From Myxococcales bacterium (GTDB taxonomy: Bacteria > Myxococcota_A > Polyangia > Polyangiales > Houyiibacteriaceae), in the NCBI GenBank assembly GCA_029862185.1, contig JAOTXX010000004.1:1-64000 (forward strand): a DNA stretch of 64,000 nt. Reading direction: 5' to 3'. The position numbers and the translations under genes were made by a program. The notes beneath the pieces were generated by a model, which was not told where the DNA came from, searched no databases, and saw nothing but the letters and a program-made list of their open reading frames with translations. Each line of letters opens with the position of its first letter. Position 1 is the stretch's first letter. Below are positions 63,724 to 64,000 of this stretch, piece after piece.

Positions 63724-64000
63724 CTACTCGGACACCCGAACTTGTATGCTGGTCACCAAATCCCCGGTGGAAGTGGCCACGTCCGAAACGACCACGACCG
63801 GCTCACCGGCTTCGATCACAGACCGCTCCTTGAGCTTGGCGAGCGCATTCACGATGGTCTTTTCAGGGTCTCGGGACAGATTCATCCGAAAGGGAATGAC
63901 GCCGCGGAGGAGCCAAAGCTTGCGGCGGGTCGTGCTCATGTTGGTGAACGCATAGATGATCGCGCGCTGCGGCCGGTAGCTCGCGACGAGCTGACCAAAG
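63724..64000 (-). CDS. pyk: Pyruvate kinase, C-terminal fragment
   Basis: The reading frame is open to the right edge. It reads FGQLVASYRPQRAIIYAFTN, then RGVIPFRM and the final VVVVSDVATSTGDLVTSIQVRV. This is the C-terminal domain of pyruvate kinase (phosphoenolpyruvate + ADP to pyruvate + ATP). The track lists only the part after an internal ATG at 63939; the true start lies outside the window. Confidence 0.85.
   Translation of the reverse strand, partial: FGQLVASYRPQRAIIYAFTNMSTTRRKLWLLRGVIPFRMNLSRDPEKTIVNALAKLKERSVIEAGEPVVVVSDVATSTGDLVTSIQVRVSE

Overview
The window is a 64 kb piece of a GC-rich, gene-dense chromosome. It most likely comes from a member of the Myxococcota (the former myxobacterial Deltaproteobacteria). 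The case rests on two proteins ending in a Cys + membrane helix + Arg-rich tail of the MYXO-CTERM type (a DUF2330 protein and a trypsin-like protease), a TIGR04552-like protein, several Cys-anchored lipoproteins with Gly/Thr or Asp-rich linkers, and two AglRQS-like TolQ-TolR-TolR motor modules. No phage, plasmid or CRISPR region is visible. The accessory material consists of small non-coding repeat elements.

Layout: (1) 0-2.3 kb: the start of one acyl-CoA synthetase, a tRNA-Ser(UGA) and a complete long-chain acyl-CoA synthetase. (2) 2.3-9.7 kb: a minus-strand operon with stop/start overlaps or short gaps, running MaoC-like dehydratase, high-molecular-weight FabG-type reductase, thiolase, lipoprotein, SGNH hydrolase, QueE, hotdog protein and YjbQ. 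Its first three genes look like the mycobacterial htdX-fabG4-fadA2 set. (3) 9.8-21.3 kb: M3 oligopeptidase, YceI, release factor 3, prolyl iminopeptidase, EttA, DUF2330 protein, double FKBP lipoprotein, FxsA and a DUF368 transporter. A 173-bp inverted-repeat element sits between pip and ettA. (4) 21.3-33 kb: sulfatase-fold protein, arginine decarboxylase, HDO-like protein, MatB-like synthetase, double rhodanese, lipid kinase, SDR, glycerophosphodiesterase and PRPP synthetase, with repeat elements. (5) 33-45.5 kb: cytochrome c-MoaA, the fadI-fadJ beta-oxidation operon, an orphan receiver, a SpoIVB-like S55 protein with a beta-propeller partner, a lipoprotein and a TIGR04552-like protein. (6) 45.5-50.2 kb: a Lon-family ATPase whose catalytic Ser is Ala, followed 3 nt later by a membrane protein with an HExxH motif. 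(7) 50.2-55 kb: two divergent TolQ-TolR-TolR modules. (8) 55-64 kb: a repeat element, 2-oxoacid dehydrogenase E2, TerB-like protein, MscS channel, an Hsp70 lacking the substrate-binding domain, a KshB-like reductase opposite a KshA-like Rieske oxygenase with a SnoaL-like partner, PrxQ, a trypsin-like protease and the end of pyruvate kinase.

Lipid metabolism is a recurring theme: three acyl-CoA synthetases, two thiolases, FadJ, FabG4/HtdX-like enzymes and the Rieske oxygenase pair. The most unusual features are the Ser-to-Ala Lon paired with a membrane metallopeptidase-like protein; an identical 18-bp KstR-like operator in front of both the oxygenase and the reductase genes; a family of roughly 420-bp elements whose terminal inverted repeats carry a G-quadruplex motif; and the element that rewrites the 3' end of pip.
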